Positions 44,801 to 57,167 are shown, numbered from the stretch's first letter. The stretch: 64,000 nt of DNA from Rhyzopertha dominica (GCA_025024175.1 QCXZ01000138.1:53043092-53107091), one strand, 5' to 3'. The notes: generated from the sequence alone by a model not told the origin. Numbers and translations: made by a program.

Positions 44801-47413
44801 CGAACATTAAGCAAGTAATGATATAACCTGTATTAACTCAGGTACTTTCACTGACACATCATTTCAAACTAACTCCATTGTATCAATTATAAGTACGAGT
44901 TGATGGGTTTGATTAGGGGACCTCGAGCCCATGGCTTTATCTTTCTCCTCTTTTTCTTTTTTTCACCGTTTCCAACAACTCTTTTTTGGACTCGTTCCTC
45001 TTCTTTTGCATCCTCTTCCAGTAGCGCCCTTTTGAATTTGTATACACCATTCTTGCTGCACGTCCTAACCAACGCGTTCTGTGATCTTTCGCTTTCTGAG
45101 GGATGCTTGGATATCCATTACTTATTTATTTCTTCTTCTTGTCTAGCTCCTCACCTTTAATATTTTTCTCTCCCCCCTTTCAAATTGAATTTCCAAAATT
45201 TCTGTTAAGATAATTTTATGCGCTTTATTTAACTAAGGTTTAATTTTTTCCAGGCTACCATTTCAATGTAAGGAATTGAAAAATTAACAAGAGTTTGTGG
45301 TTCAAGAAATATTTTCCATTAAATGCTGATGGATAATCTGTGTAACACATCTAGAATATAAATTAATGAGAATTTAAGCACTGTATTGACTTCTATTAAC
45401 TTCTTTTGAATAAGCATAGTATATTTTAGTCGATACTAAAATTATACCTCCACGTGGAACCTTCAACAATGCATTATTTCATACCAGAACAACTGAAACT
45501 AATCAGTATAACGATTGCGACCGATCTTATCTCTATGGAGGAAAATAAAAGGCAATTCCCATCCACGGTAATACCAACATTTGCGTCCGGCATGACAATA
45601 AAAACAATCAAATCGTTACGGACACCATCATTTGTGTCGAGTTAATCGATAGGACATTTGTATTCAAAGTACGCTATAAAACGGAATTCGATGTTAATGG
45701 ATCCTTCGTGAGATTAGTTCTGACATTGTAAATTAATAAGTGCCTCATCGCGTGTTTGCGCTTAATAAGGGTGCCGTTGAAAGCAATGGCGTCTTTGTAT
45801 CGACGCGGAATGGCATTTACCTTTAGTACAAACTCGTATTAGCCTATAGGTTTTTTGTAGTCCCCGAATGAAACAAGCTCTTTAGCATGATCATCAAGTT
45901 CCTTAAAGCAGAGAAAACGTACTTATTGAGAATTTGTATAGGTACTCAATTTACATCGAATATGTCTTATATTCAAAAAGTTTTTGTGTTTGCAATAAAA
46001 ATAACTAGCATAAAATTATATTTGTGGCTGACAGAAACGTAATTTTTCAATACATTTATCAGCTTCAATCAGCACTTGCACCTATGGTAAGCGAGTAGAG
46101 TTTTCGAAATCAATCAAATTGCTTTTTATCAAGTTTTTAGACAGTTACAGCATCTTTTCACAGTCAAATTCTATAGCTCTAGAATCCACCCTGCTAATTT
46201 GAAGTTACAATATAATCCGCACATGTGCAGTGTTTATGGCCCCCCAATATAATATTATCCTTAGTTATTATGTCTCTGAAGACAAATTCTTAGTGCTAAA
46301 CCCCACATAAGCGCTGTTATGAGGAACAAGGGGAGGCGTTAGTAAGGAAAGCGTAAAGTTATTGGCTCATTACCACACCCGCTATATCGTAAAGTGTTTC
46401 AGAACATTAACTACCCCGAAAGTCGACCACGAACTGGGGACCTTCAAGTTCGGAAGGAAACATGATGGAGTGAGCTGGAAGCCAATAATTTCGTGGCGTT
46501 TTACCCTTAGGCGCGGGGAAAGTGGTTCATATAGCTTCAAACGCTGGTAATATATATGTAAAAAGTTAGGAGAACACAGGACGCTGAAGCAAGATACATC
46601 AAACGCCTTTTCAATGCGGTCCAGTCCGCTATTCGCCTCTTCTTTCCGCTTTTTAGGTTCCTTTTTTGCTATTCTATGCAGTTGCTTCAATTCAACAAGT
46701 AATTAGGTTTACTTTCATATAATTAATATTAATATTCAGACTACGATATAGTGCTCAATAACGCCACACTTTTATACTCATTTGCTTTCGCCCTATGAAC
46801 TTTTTTTGTACAAAAGAATTATATCTATCTTCGCTACCCACTTGGATACCTCGTCTTGAATTTCACTCTTATTATGAGCTCATCATGGCCACTAAACGAT
46901 TTTCTTTCGTACTAGTATCATGATGTTTAGTGATTATATTCGATTATTTGCAAGTGTGTGGTTAAAGGAATTTGTTAATTGTAATCTTTAATTGGCAAAA
47001 GGCTGAAGTTATAGCCAATGACATTATTGAAGAAGCTACATAAGAATGGCTTGATAGACAATCGTTTATTAAGTGGCAAATTGCTTTATATTTTGCTTTA
47101 ATGAAATTTTATATTCCAATTTACCTGTTTTTGTTATTTATATTTATATCAGGGCTATTATTAGATCAAACTATATCTTTAACGTAGACCATATACAGTA
47201 TATGCTATAGAACGTGGGTAGTATCGGTTGAAAAGGTTACCAAAAGTCCAAGCACATTTTCTCATGCTATGACAATGGCTGCTGATGGCAGCTTTCGAAC
47301 AGCTTGGGTATCAAGTAAATAAATTCCTGTAGCTCTAAAGGAGCTTTGCAGATTCTTTGCAATATTGAGAGAAATTGCATCCATTATCTTTTGCAATAAC
47401 AAAGGGAATTGCT
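41891..47413. other. Intron 1 non-coding
   Basis: Long AT-rich tract without recognised coding sequence. GC-richer islands lie at about 41990-42160 and 44330-44530 (GGCGATCGAATTAAG, ATAATTCACATG), with a weaker one near 45650-45850. The minus-strand open frames at 44557-44814 and 46382-46690 and the plus-strand frame at 44900-45160 have no domain, and I leave them out as genes. Confidence 0.4.
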
Positions 47414-47893
47414 CTATGGGATCAACTCTTTACTTTTGGATTCTTGGCTCCACTTGTCAAGAACTCTACGCCATTGTTCAACATCAAGAGGTTGAATCAT
47501 ATGAGTTGAAGGCGGAGCAAATGTCGTGAAATAAATGTGGTTATCCCTTGCAACTTCAGGTGAAAAGTGGGATGCTAAATTATCCCCAATTACAACAACT
47601 TTTTCGTCTCCTATTCTGCGTTTCATACGGGTATGAGGAAGAAGTATTTTATAGAACAATACCTCGAATAAATTCGTATTGAACCACCCAGAAACGCTGT
47701 TTCTGTAGATTGTTCCTGGTGGGCCACCTTTGGTGCAATTCTCATAAAGGTTTTTAAACTTGTACACAACCATCGGAGGAAGAATTTCACCGCTAGCAGT
47801 GCCACAGAACATTAAGCTAACTGAAGACCTCAAATGTTCTTGAATTCTTTCGACAGGCTTGCGCCCTCGTGACACNAGAGGTTTTTTCACACC
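47414..47893 (-). pseudogene. Pogo/jerky-like DDE transposase fragment
   Basis: A 158-codon frame with the DDE_1 superfamily pattern: SVSLMFCGTASGEILPPMVV, GGPPGTIYRNSVSGWFNTNLF, KVVVIGDNLASHFSPEVA (second catalytic Asp in GDN), and FTTFAPPSTHMIQPLDVEQW ending in WRRVLDKW. The first catalytic Asp, the CENP-B-type DNA-binding N-terminus and the C-terminal tail are absent. There is one N at 47876. The open frame suggests either modest age or chance. It may belong to the same superfamily as the tail fragment at 62773-63400. Confidence 0.75.
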
Positions 47894-48371
47894 GGGGTCG
47901 TAAACTGCGTTACAACAGAATCATGCACCACCATAGATGCCGGTTGAATCCAACTCGTTTACATAGGTGCCAATTTCAAAATCCATTGATTTCAAACTTA
48001 CGCCGAAGAGTGTCAAAAATTACCATTAAAGTCAAAGTAACGCCAATTGACCGTATGGTATACGAATAAACAAAGCAAAATTTATTGTTCCTGTCACTAA
48101 GTACTCCCCTTTTGATGATCCAGTGAAAGAACCAGAAGTCAGAAGGTCCACATTATAGTGAATATGGCTACTAACGACGTAGTGCTAAGTAAATAAGTAG
48201 TTGGACTACTCATCTGATCAATTTCTTGGAATCTGCTACTCCGGCGTCAGTATATTCTTGTGAAAATCATTTTACATTACACAGTAATGTCATGCGATTA
48301 CGGTCAACTTTTATAAAAGCGTCGAAAGAAAAAAATCTTTTCGCTCAACGATAAGAAATTTTGCATTTGCG
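47894..48371. other. Intron 1 non-coding segment
   Basis: Between two transposon remnants. No domain or RNA gene is recognised. Confidence 0.4.
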
Positions 48372-48860
48372 CCCTATCCAGAATAGATACATACATGTAT
48401 AGAATATTGAAGAAAAAAAAACTAGTTAAACTCCAATCAGATCTCGATTGTCTTAAGCCAATCTTCAGCATCTTCATCAACATGATGGATAGCTTCAAAA
48501 CTTGCAGGCTATTCTGTACGAGGGCATCTGTTGACCATTTGTTTAATTGTTTGGAGGTTGTTGTTTTAATAAAAAGGTTGCATTTCCCATGACCAGTGCG
48601 AAAGCGATTCCAAGGATCGTCTGTAAGCTGTTGATTGAATATATCACGCTTCTTAAGTTGCCAAACAGAACACTTTTCATCTTCAATGGAAGGAAGCAAA
48701 TCTTCTGTCCACTTCTGGAAGTTAGTCCAGTTGTAGGTAACTCTTGCAGATCTCGGAAAATCAGAAACTCATTAGCAGCTGATTGATATGTAGCAAACTG
48801 TCTACGAATCTCGAGAGGAGCAATATTTGAAAGAATCGGAAGTCAAGGTAATGGACTTGA
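48372..48860 (-). pseudogene. LINE C-terminal fragment, uninterrupted relative of the gypsy target
   Basis: The minus strand reads VWQLKKRDIFNQQL, RFRTGHGKCNLFIK and further LINE tail sequence. It aligns along its length with 16495-16560 joined to 21746-22213, crossing the gypsy target as AGACAGTTTGCTAC where the interrupted copy has AGACAGTA before and TGCTAC after the element. It shows the target before insertion. It is decayed. Confidence 0.65.
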
Positions 48861-50469
48861 CTAAATTTTTCCGGTGAGTAGCCGCACAGCAACAGTTGAG
48901 TGTCAATTTTTCCTGTGTGATGACCATTTTTCCAGAAAAAAAAGCAAGGCAGTTACAGAAGTATGTAGTAAACTTGCATTCCTACTCATCGTAGATGAAA
49001 AAGGCCAAAACTACCCCCTCATGCGATTTGTGATCACAGGCGATGTGTTTCACGTCACAACACATGAAGGGTGTGGGGGCAGACACAGCTAAATATACAC
49101 GCCTCATCTGATAAATACGTATACGAGGAGGCATTTTTATACCCATCACGGCGGAGTAGATGTGGGAATTAGGGGAGCGGCATAAAACGCGCGCAAAGTT
49201 GGTAAAAGCTTTAGGAGTATAAGGTCAATACATATTACATATAATATGAAGTCGCTCTAAATCCAGGCGTTCGGAGCTTTTCGCAGCGGAACTTTTAAAC
49301 TGAACTCCCTCCAGGGACAAGATGGCGGCAGTTAAACTTCGCCGGAGCGGCCTCCAAAGTAATTCACTTCTCTGAATATTCCCGGCGTCATATTAAAATT
49401 CAGCCGAGTTATGCGCCGCGCTCCTGGAGCCGATGTAAATGGAGCTTTTTATATACCACGCACGGCGTCGTGCAGTTTTCAGTTTTTAGACTAATAAGGT
49501 CGCGTTTATCATGTGAAGTTTGGCTGCTGAATATTTTATGGGGGGAAGCACGTTTGCATATATGCGAGCTTTTACTAAAAATTCTGCTTTTGGCGTGTTA
49601 GATTCGAAGTCGTCAGCTAAAATTCATAGTTTGCAACTCATGCTAAAGAAAATGGTAAGCTCCTAAGGCGGAAAATGTTAAGGCATTTGCAAAATACAGT
49701 AACTAATGTCAATTTCTGGGATTTCTAGCGATTTACGGTAGATTTCGACGATTTTTAAGGACTTAAACAGATTGGGTTCAGCATCATCCCTTACAACCCT
49801 AACATACATAAAAATATATCTGATAACTTAAATGAACATACCTTATTTGACAAATTGTATTAGTTTTAGTTTGAGAATCAATAACTTGCAAGTACAGTAT
49901 ATGTTATTATTATTTATAATACATTTTACCCGCAGTCGAGCAAGGATGACAAAAACGAAAAACAACACTCCCTAAAGTTAACTTAAAATAATAATAAAAT
50001 GCTTTCGAAATAGAAGATGATGAGTGTTATCTCGTGTACAAAATTCTTTGCCCAGTTCTACATAAAATATGCTGGAGAACCCTGAAATATAATAGTGCAC
50101 TAATTGCTAGTTTTTCTATCTAATCGCGAATAAAACTCATAATTATATTGTTTCTATATCGTACCAATGTGGCTGTGTCATTGTCTATAAGTATTATTAC
50201 TTACTATTCCACTAGTGAAACAAAATTCGTCTGTGTGAATTTAGAAAGTTTACAATTTGGTATATATAACATAGAAGTGCTAAAATTATTAATAAAAGAA
50301 CTATGCTCAATATAATTTCAATGCCTCTGCAGAAAACAAGAAAGGTACTTTAAAGTAACTGAAGAACAGAACCAATCCATATTTTTTTTTGAATTATGTT
50401 TGCTAGTATGTACACAGCGGTTACGAAATATAAAGTGACCATTACTTAGCGATAGGAAAGATAAAAATA
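48861..50469. other. Intron 1 non-coding with GC-rich island
   Basis: About 49130-49520 is one of the most GC-rich blocks in intron 1. It contains AAGATGGCGGCAG (a Pleiohomeotic-type GCCAT site on the minus strand) and, on the plus strand, TTATATA at 49449-49455 followed by TCAGTT with its A at 49481. The rest is AT-rich. No coding frame is recognised. Confidence 0.4.
49449..49484 (+). promoter_or_regulatory. Candidate TATA + Initiator core promoter
   Basis: TTATATA lies about 31 bases upstream of the A in TCAGTT, the usual spacing of an arthropod TATA box and initiator. It is in intron 1 of C15 on the opposite strand, at the edge of a GC-rich island. No open frame follows, so any product would be non-coding. 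A chance match is quite possible. Confidence 0.25.
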
Positions 50470-51270
50470 AGAACGCAGAAAGAAACCAGCAAACATGAAG
50501 TAAGAGCAAACGAATGAATCAAGATGATATAGAACTAATCTATATTAAATTTAAGGAAATATTAGTAAGCACGGCAAGGAAAGTGTCTTGAAAAATCTTA
50601 GTAGATAAAAGGAAAACACAGGCACATTAGTGAAATAAGGAAATAAAAAGCCAAGTAGCAAAGAAAAAAGAAGTATGGAAACCAATGTATTGCAAAGATA
50701 CAAAAAGCAGAGAATAAAAGTCAAAACACTAGTAAAAGAAGCTAAAAGTGAGACTTGGGAAGAATTTGGAAAGAAAACGCTAGAAATGATAAAAATGCAT
50801 TACGGGTCAGATAAAAACAAGCAAAGGAAAATAATGACAAAAGGCAGTGAAATAGTAAACATATGCAAAGAATATTTTGAAGAGCTACTTAACCCAGAAA
50901 GTGAAACAAATTGTACAGAAAAAAGAGAAACAAAGTACAAAGGTGCTGAAGAAGAACAACAGAACATTATAAAAGAGGAAGAAGCAAAAAAGGCTATATC
51001 TAATATAAAAAGAGGACAGGCGGCTGGGCACGACTAAATTGCACCGAAATGTTGACAAGTTTGGGACCAGAAGGGAGGAAAGTGCTGAAAAATATGTAAT
51101 AAAGGAGCTGTACCGGATAACTCGAAAATGGGGATAAGTGTACCAACACATGAGGAGGCACAAAGCACAAAGCTTTCGCGGCCAGAGTTGGAGCGCTTGC
51201 AAGGAGCATCCTCAGGACAGGAATGAGAAATATGAGATATGGTAAAAACCTAACGCGAGAAACATATCCG
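50470..51270 (+). pseudogene. LINE fragment between endonuclease and RT
   Basis: A 120-codon frame at 50675-51037 reads LQRYKKQRIKVKTLVKEAK, then SETWEEFGKK, NICKEYFEELLNPE, EEEAKKAISNIKRGQAAGHD. This is the standard lead-in to LINE RT domains (a KxYFxxLL segment, then AI...K.GKAPGxD). It breaks after GHD with a stop. The RT continuation near 51040-51250 is too degraded to follow. Confidence 0.65.
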
Positions 51271-51952
51271 AGCTGAACCAAATCCTAAGGAGGAAAGATA
51301 TACCTTCATATTTCTGATGGATTTTGATAGGCAGCCAGATTTTAATGCATTATTCCTAATTTTTGTGTGAGTGTAATTCAACTAAGCGAATAAGGACTAT
51401 TCCTCTCGACCACAGCAAATAACTAACTAACATCCTTCTTTATTACTCATTTCAAATATCAGCGTTTCAAGAAATCGAAAGCTCCCATTACGCAGCTTAA
51501 GTAACCCGCCTCCTCAGCGGTCATTACAGGTAGCTCCACTTCTAAAACAAGACCCCAACACGCAAACCGAGCATTCGATCCTCGGGAGCTATTACGAGAT
51601 AACTATAATTACGCTCCCTGTCGGTGGCCGCAAGGGTGCCATGTTCCTCTCCTAAACTGTTTAACTTTGCAATGCATGCGCCTGTTTTATTAGATGCACG
51701 TGCATAATGCATCTCGCCGACATTAGCATAAGCATGCACGGCCCGATAAGTTCACCGGAGAAGGAGGTATGATCATTAACTTGTAGCTCGATGCACACAA
51801 CTTCATAATCTACGGGAATTTATATTTGCATACTATAACTGCCATGTTCAAGCAGGTCGTTTGGATATTTTTTCTGGCACGATGTTTAATTGACATCTGT
51901 TAACAGCAGCATATATATTAGAGATTATGGAATTATAATAAAATAACAGAGT
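51271..51952. other. Intron 1 non-coding, GC-richer island
   Basis: About 51480-51780 is GC-richer than its surroundings, with TTACGAGATAACTATAATTACG and TTATTAGATGCACGTGCATAATGC. The latter contains a GCACGTGC E-box palindrome. No gene is seen. Confidence 0.4.
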
Positions 51953-52011
51953 AAGATAATATTTTCTCGGAAAGATAGCTGTCTCTTGAAAACACTGACA
52001 ACAAGTTATTA

Positions 52012-52051
52012 GTCTGACGTTGCGATTACACCTGTAATCTTTGTCAAAGAC
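52012..52051 (-). ncRNA. Hammerhead-like motif near a PLE end
   Basis: The minus strand reads GTCT, TTGACAAAGA, a stem-loop with arms GATTAC/GTAATC, CGCAAC, GTC, AGAC. The layout matches 37083-37122 in a different PLE. Here GAAAC is changed to GCAAC; the related copy at 31721 keeps GAAAC but has lost the left core. Activity is not expected. Confidence 0.3.
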
Positions 52052-52170
52052 GAAGGACCTCAAAATTTGCCTCACACACGTTCAAACAAAATTTTGAAAG
52101 TAAACAAACAAATCACCACGGAAGCGAGACATAGAAACAACGTGGCAACCTGATAAAGACGAAAAAGGAA

Positions 52171-53226
52171 CTACCTACCTACTAGATATACACGAACTAC
52201 TAGGTAAAAAATAACTACATAATTTCCACAATCCCTATTAAAATTATTAGTATTCCTACTAATTTTTATTAGTCGTTTGTGATAATATTTTTCTCTATGT
52301 AAAATTTTTGTTTTATCCAAGTGAATCATGTGTTTAGTCAAATATGAGTGTTCAGCTACGGAAGATTTATCTATCTGTTGCAGCCTAGTAGCACGTATGT
52401 GTTCTTTCAAACGCGTACCTACTTTTCTTTTAGTTTGACCTATGTAACACTTGCCGCAAGAACAAGTAATTTTGTAAACACCTTCACTCTCTAAATGTAC
52501 TTTATCTTTAGTAGAAATTAAAATTTTATCTAAATTATTATATGTACTATCAACAACTAAAATATCGTGTTTTCTAAGCATCCTCTTTAATTTTTCCGAA
52601 AGGCCTTGTACATAAGGTAAACTCAACTTCAATTTACTTTGTCCTGGCTGAGAATTTACTTGATTTGGATGAGCACTTTTATTAAAAACTGACCAAATAT
52701 TCTTATTGCTGTAACCATTTCTCACTAGCGCTGATTTAAGATGATATATTTCTCTTTGTAAAGAACTTTCGTCTGAGATCCTTTGTGCTCTAACAAATAA
52801 CGTCCTTGTAAAACTATTCTTTTGAGAAGGAGGGTGGTGAGATGTGGCGTGTAAGTATCTCTCTGTGTGTGTAGGTTTTCTGTAAACCTTGTGTCCTAAC
52901 TGTCCAGTGTTTATTCTGTAAATTTGGACATTCAAGAAAGGTAAACTACCATTGCGTTCTAATTCCATAGTAAATTTTATGTCAGGATTTTGACTGTTCA
53001 AATGGTTTAGAAACCTACCCAACTCTTCTATACCGTGGGACCAAATAACGATGGTGTCATCTACGTACCTATACCAACATTTTGGCTTAAACTGAAAACT
53101 GTTTATCGCTACCTGTTCGAAATTTTCCATAAACAAATTGGCTACCACAGGACTTCGANGTGAACCCATTGCACAACCTGATTTTTGTTCATAAAAATTA
53201 TCGTTCCATAAGACGCTTACAAGCAT
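52171..53226 (-). pseudogene. PLE RT-endonuclease, 5'-truncated
   Basis: Reads from FYEQKSGCAMGS through the RT catalytic YVDD (residues 54-57 of the frame) and the PLE linker (GSLPFLNVQIYRI, YRKPTHTERYLH, ATSHHPPSQK). A GIY-YIG nuclease follows with GVY at 249-251 and YIG at 261-263 and the downstream RLKEHI, SVAEHS and LHREKYYHKRLI motifs. PLEs use this nuclease together with RT to insert. The catalytic motifs are intact, but the N-terminal RT region is missing and one codon (near residue 23) contains an N. It is inactive as a complete element. Confidence 0.85.
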
Positions 53227-53232
53227 ACACCC

Positions 53233-54899
53233 TGGTAAATAACAGAGTAATTTACGACTACAAACTTGTTCATAGCTCTTTAGCGTTGGTGTAGTAAGTA
53301 ATGTTAATTCTCGCTACAATGAATGTTTAAAAAAAAGGTAGGATAGTACGCAGTAAAAAAATATTACAAAGAAATTTGATAGACTTAACTATATTGTAAT
53401 ACTTAAAGGGAGTATATTTATTCTTATTGTATGCATTTCTGATATGATAACAGAAATAATACATCATTTACTTTAAGTAGCATTACTCATTTAATTCAAA
53501 GTGCGCTTTCTTGCTTTAAAAAAACTTACTGAATTGAACGTTGTTTAAATGTATATAAATCACATTATTGAATGAAGTATGCTTCGATATTTGACTGCTA
53601 TTCTCAAAAACAGATCTTTAAGTATTGAGTTAATACAATAACTTAAGAAAGATAACGATTATTCCATCCAATTAAAAATGTGAGTATTTTTATCTGTAGT
53701 TATTACATGGTTCTGAGTTGAATGTAAGTATCTAAAGTTCTGAAGCTTTAAAAATCGAGGAAATATTGCAGCGTTGTGGTTTGGTTGCATTCTTGTTTTT
53801 AAAGGTAAGTTCCTCTTTCGTTTTAAAGACATAGGTAAGCGATAGCTGTACGTAGGCGTCATAGATAAACATGTATGTATGTCAGAACACAAATAACTTT
53901 GTTCTCTTGTTGTTGTTGGTCAACACACTATCTTTTAGTTTAATAGTGCAAAATCTTTGTTCTTATCTATCTAAATTGAATGTAAAATGAAATTTTTTCG
54001 AAGTCTGCAGCTTAGTATCTCTCGAAAATGTAAATGTAGAAAATTGATACAGTGACACCCGCCACAGTTAAACCCATCTCCTTCGCAGGAAGATTCCCTG
54101 CTTTTCCTGCCCGATCCAGAAAACTAAACGTCCCAACGTATTAGCATCGCCCTAATTGCATTCGTTTTAAAACAAACGCGCGATACAATTGAATGAGCCA
54201 GATTGTAATTTAGCAAATTGAACAGTGCGGAGCAGAGCGCCGGCTTAGCTCCACCGGCCGGGGGGTGGAAATGCCCCTGTGGGGGGATAATTTTCCGTTT
54301 CAAAGCCGTTTCGCCGCTTCCCGGCGCGAGAACCTGTCATTTTCACTTAGTTCGCCGTTCGTGGTTTCGCTACGTAAATGCTATATATCCAGGGGCACGC
54401 GTTGCTTTTCCGTTCGCTTTTCGGCTGGCAAATAACGTTTGCCGGCGACGTGATGTTCCCGCTCCAAATGGGAGTGGAAACGGCTTCTTTTGCTGTTTGC
54501 ATCGCGCCAGGAATAAAAGTCAAATTGGGCAGGAAAAACTGGGATGAATTTTCCTTGTGCACAACCCCTTTACATTTTGATAGAAAATCTCTAGCAATCG
54601 TTGCAACGTTCAATACGAAATGAACATGAAATAGGACCTGGATACGAGACAACCATGTCCTGAAAGGGTAACTTACGAACGAGAAGTCTTTGGTCTACCA
54701 GAGACCACAGAACTATTGCATCAGTAGTCCAAAATCGGCTGGTAGAGACCACAGAAACCAGAAAAAGTACTGTATAATACATAATAGACTTCGCGAGTGT
54801 CTATAAGAATACTAGCTGGAGTGCCTCTTTAAACCCTTAAAAAAAAAAGAACAAGTGTTGTTTACTGGCAAATCCAGATTCTATTTGAAACACATTTGA
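53233..54899. other. Intron 1 non-coding with GC-rich island
   Basis: 53233-54050 is AT-rich without features. About 54060-54600 is GC-rich. It contains overlapping open frames on both strands (for example 54218-54547 plus and 54347-54652 minus) with no recognised domain, and I treat it as a candidate regulatory island close to exon 1. Confidence 0.4.
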
Positions 54900-55210
54900 G
54901 TCTGGAGACGCCCAGGGGAACGTTGTATTAACCCTACTGTAGAACTGGTATTTATTCATGAGAGGTATATTACTGCTGGTACAGATAATATGGGTCCAGA
55001 ATTTATACTGCCTGCCCAGACGTCATCTGAATAGCACAAAATTTTCTTAATGTCCATAATACTGAGGTTATGGATTGGTCTGTGGCAGCATCGACTTTAA
55101 TTCAATTGAGCATCTCTGGGATCTACTTGGACAGCAGTTGTAGGAATGCCATCAAATCCAGGACCTTCTATGCATTGAAGAAATTGTTGAAACGTCATTA
55201 AAAATTTAAC
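54900..55210 (+). pseudogene. Tc1/mariner-type transposase remnant
   Basis: In changing frames the plus strand shows HERYITAGTDN, NFLNVHNTEVMDWS and FNSIEHLWDLLGQQL. These resemble the end of a Tc1-type catalytic domain, where V(M/I)(D/E)WPA-SPDxNxIEHLWDxLGR is the usual sequence. Most of the gene is gone. Confidence 0.5.
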
Positions 55211-57034
55211 ACTAATCAGAAAGGTCAACCATTAACAGGATGAAAATATGATAACATAAAAGCGAAACTAACTGAAGAAGAAATAAAAAAGGGGTGGTTT
55301 TCACTAGGACATTTGACGGAGTTCCCAGGGAAAGTCCTCGTCGAATATAAGGTAAGCTATCTTCACTTAGACATGTGTTTCATGACGCAGTTATCAATCA
55401 TCTTCAATGCTTCATCATCTTCATTTATTTATTTCGACTGAAGCAGTTGCTCAAATATGTAATGAAACAACAAATTAAAAACGTGCATTAAACGTATAAG
55501 TATTAATTTTTCCTTCTTTTTGTGATTTCTTAATATGCCTGGTAGCTTGTTGGCAAAATGGAGAAGTTGTTTTTAGAAATGAACATACCTACATAGATGT
55601 ATTTTGTGTATACAAAATCAATTATCCAGTTGGTAAACGAGAAGGTGTTAAACAAAGGTCAAAAATACCAAACAGTTAACGAATAGGTCCCGGAATTAAA
55701 CAATAGTAGGCGAATCTTTCGATCGAAAGCGGATTTTAAATACTGGTAGGTGGAACATGTTTTGGCACTGATTATACTCTAGGAAGTTGCCCAAAATGTA
55801 CAACCCACAGCAAGCATACAAAATGTTTTAGTTTTAAGCGTGTAGTTTAATGGTTTTATCGGAGTTTACGGTTAGGTATTTACAACGCAAAAGCGTTAAA
55901 TATAATATATGGAGTTTGAGCAAGTGTAGTTAATAATTTCGTTACAGATACCAGACGCACTATATTTTATTAGAAGATATATTTATTTAANTTAGGAGAC
56001 ACTTAATTTCATCTTTAGATTTTGAAGTTCTTTTTCAATTAGGCAAATCATCATTTTTAGTGAGTGCAAGCTATTTGTGATTACCTGTTTATTATTATAT
56101 TTCCCAATTTAATCCTAATATTCTCTTGTACTTATTTTATGGCCGCCGGACGGCTGTACGTATAAAAACAATCTTTAAACAGTAATAAACACTCATTCTA
56201 TCCTACTTCCCTTTTCTTTAATTTCTAAAACGAAATTATCTCTAAACGTATATAAGCATGTTTCTTTTCTTTATCTTTATACATGCAATTCTTTCTTTTA
56301 TTACTTGAAGACGTTGCAATTAATTCTAACTGTTGTGACATACTACCTGTCTTGCTTTATGCATGCAATACTTTGAAAACCAAAATATTTCATTTTCTCA
56401 TTAATAACCAGATTATTATCAGAATGTACTCTTAGAAGATGTCTTTATATAATATATCGTTGGCAAACCATAAGCAATTATGGTTTTTATTTAAAAAGCT
56501 GGACTACATGTAAAAAAATAGATTCAATTATTCTGTCCACGCGAACTAAAGAATAATACAAAAAGTCCTTATAAACAAATGTTGTAAAATACGTTTTATT
56601 CTAAATACATCCCTTCAAAAGGGGCGTTCTAAAAACGGTTTTTCGTTAATATCTCAGAAACTTGTATAATTAAATGCCTAGGTAAAGGCATTTTAAGTTC
56701 TATAATTTTTATTACCCTCAAAATTGTGTTCACATACAGAAGCTAAAAAATATTAAATCGAATTTGTATCAGTACTCAATTCAGAATAGTCTTTCCCAAT
56801 TTCGGACGCATCAAAGTCATTTGTATTTCTTGCATTTCTGAGATCCCCATTGTGAGAAAAGTTTGTGATACAGCTTGTATAGCGCACATTTATGTGTTTC
56901 AAGATGATGATGGAATTCTGCTTTCAGGTGTAATCATTAGTATGTGTGAAAATTTATATTTTCAGAGACAGTTAAACAAAATAATAAAAAATGTTGATAT
57001 ATAACAAGCACGTTTGTTAGATATCGTTGTCTGT
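55211..57034. other. Intron 1 non-coding, AT-rich
   Basis: No gene, RNA gene or transposon is recognised. One N is at 55991. Confidence 0.4.
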
Positions 57035-57054
57035 AGTTTACAGGTTAAATTCTA

Positions 57055-57167
57055 TATTTGGTGGGTACAGAGGTTACTTTTAAGGAAAAAAAATGTATTA
57101 GTTCCAGGAATCGAACCTGGATCTCCAGATTATTCTTCCTTAAATTGCCTCTGTAAATACCTACCAA
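57055..57167 (-). repeat. Inverted repeat enclosing a tRNA-like T-arm
   Basis: About 32-bp imperfect arms (ATTTGGTGGGTACAGAGG on the left, ACCTACCAAAT on the right) enclose a minus-strand CCAGGTTCGATTCCTGG, a perfect T-arm with a consensus Pol III B box. The flanks could pair partly as an acceptor stem (five of seven positions, one a wobble), but D-arm and anticodon arm are not convincing. It could be a tRNA-derived SINE or pseudo-tRNA. I do not call a functional tRNA. Confidence 0.35.

Larger units (their letters stand above)
51953..53232 (-). mobile_element. PLE copy with partial RT and GIY-YIG endonuclease
   Basis: The best-preserved PLE in the window. A 351-codon frame (53226-52171) covers the RT palm through the endonuclease. 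The 5' part of the element is missing: the homology stops at about 53232, just before the G-C-AMGS motif. The 3' side extends to 51953 and includes a hammerhead-like motif at 52012-52051. Two other copies (31721, 35953) are more degraded. Confidence 0.85.

Noticed and set aside
54218..54652. Open frames on both strands in a GC-rich block of intron 1
   Set aside because: No domain and no codon-level conservation evidence; more likely a regulatory island.
57055..57167. Functional tRNA gene on the minus strand
   Set aside because: Only the T-arm is convincing. The acceptor stem is imperfect and no D-arm or anticodon arm can be placed.
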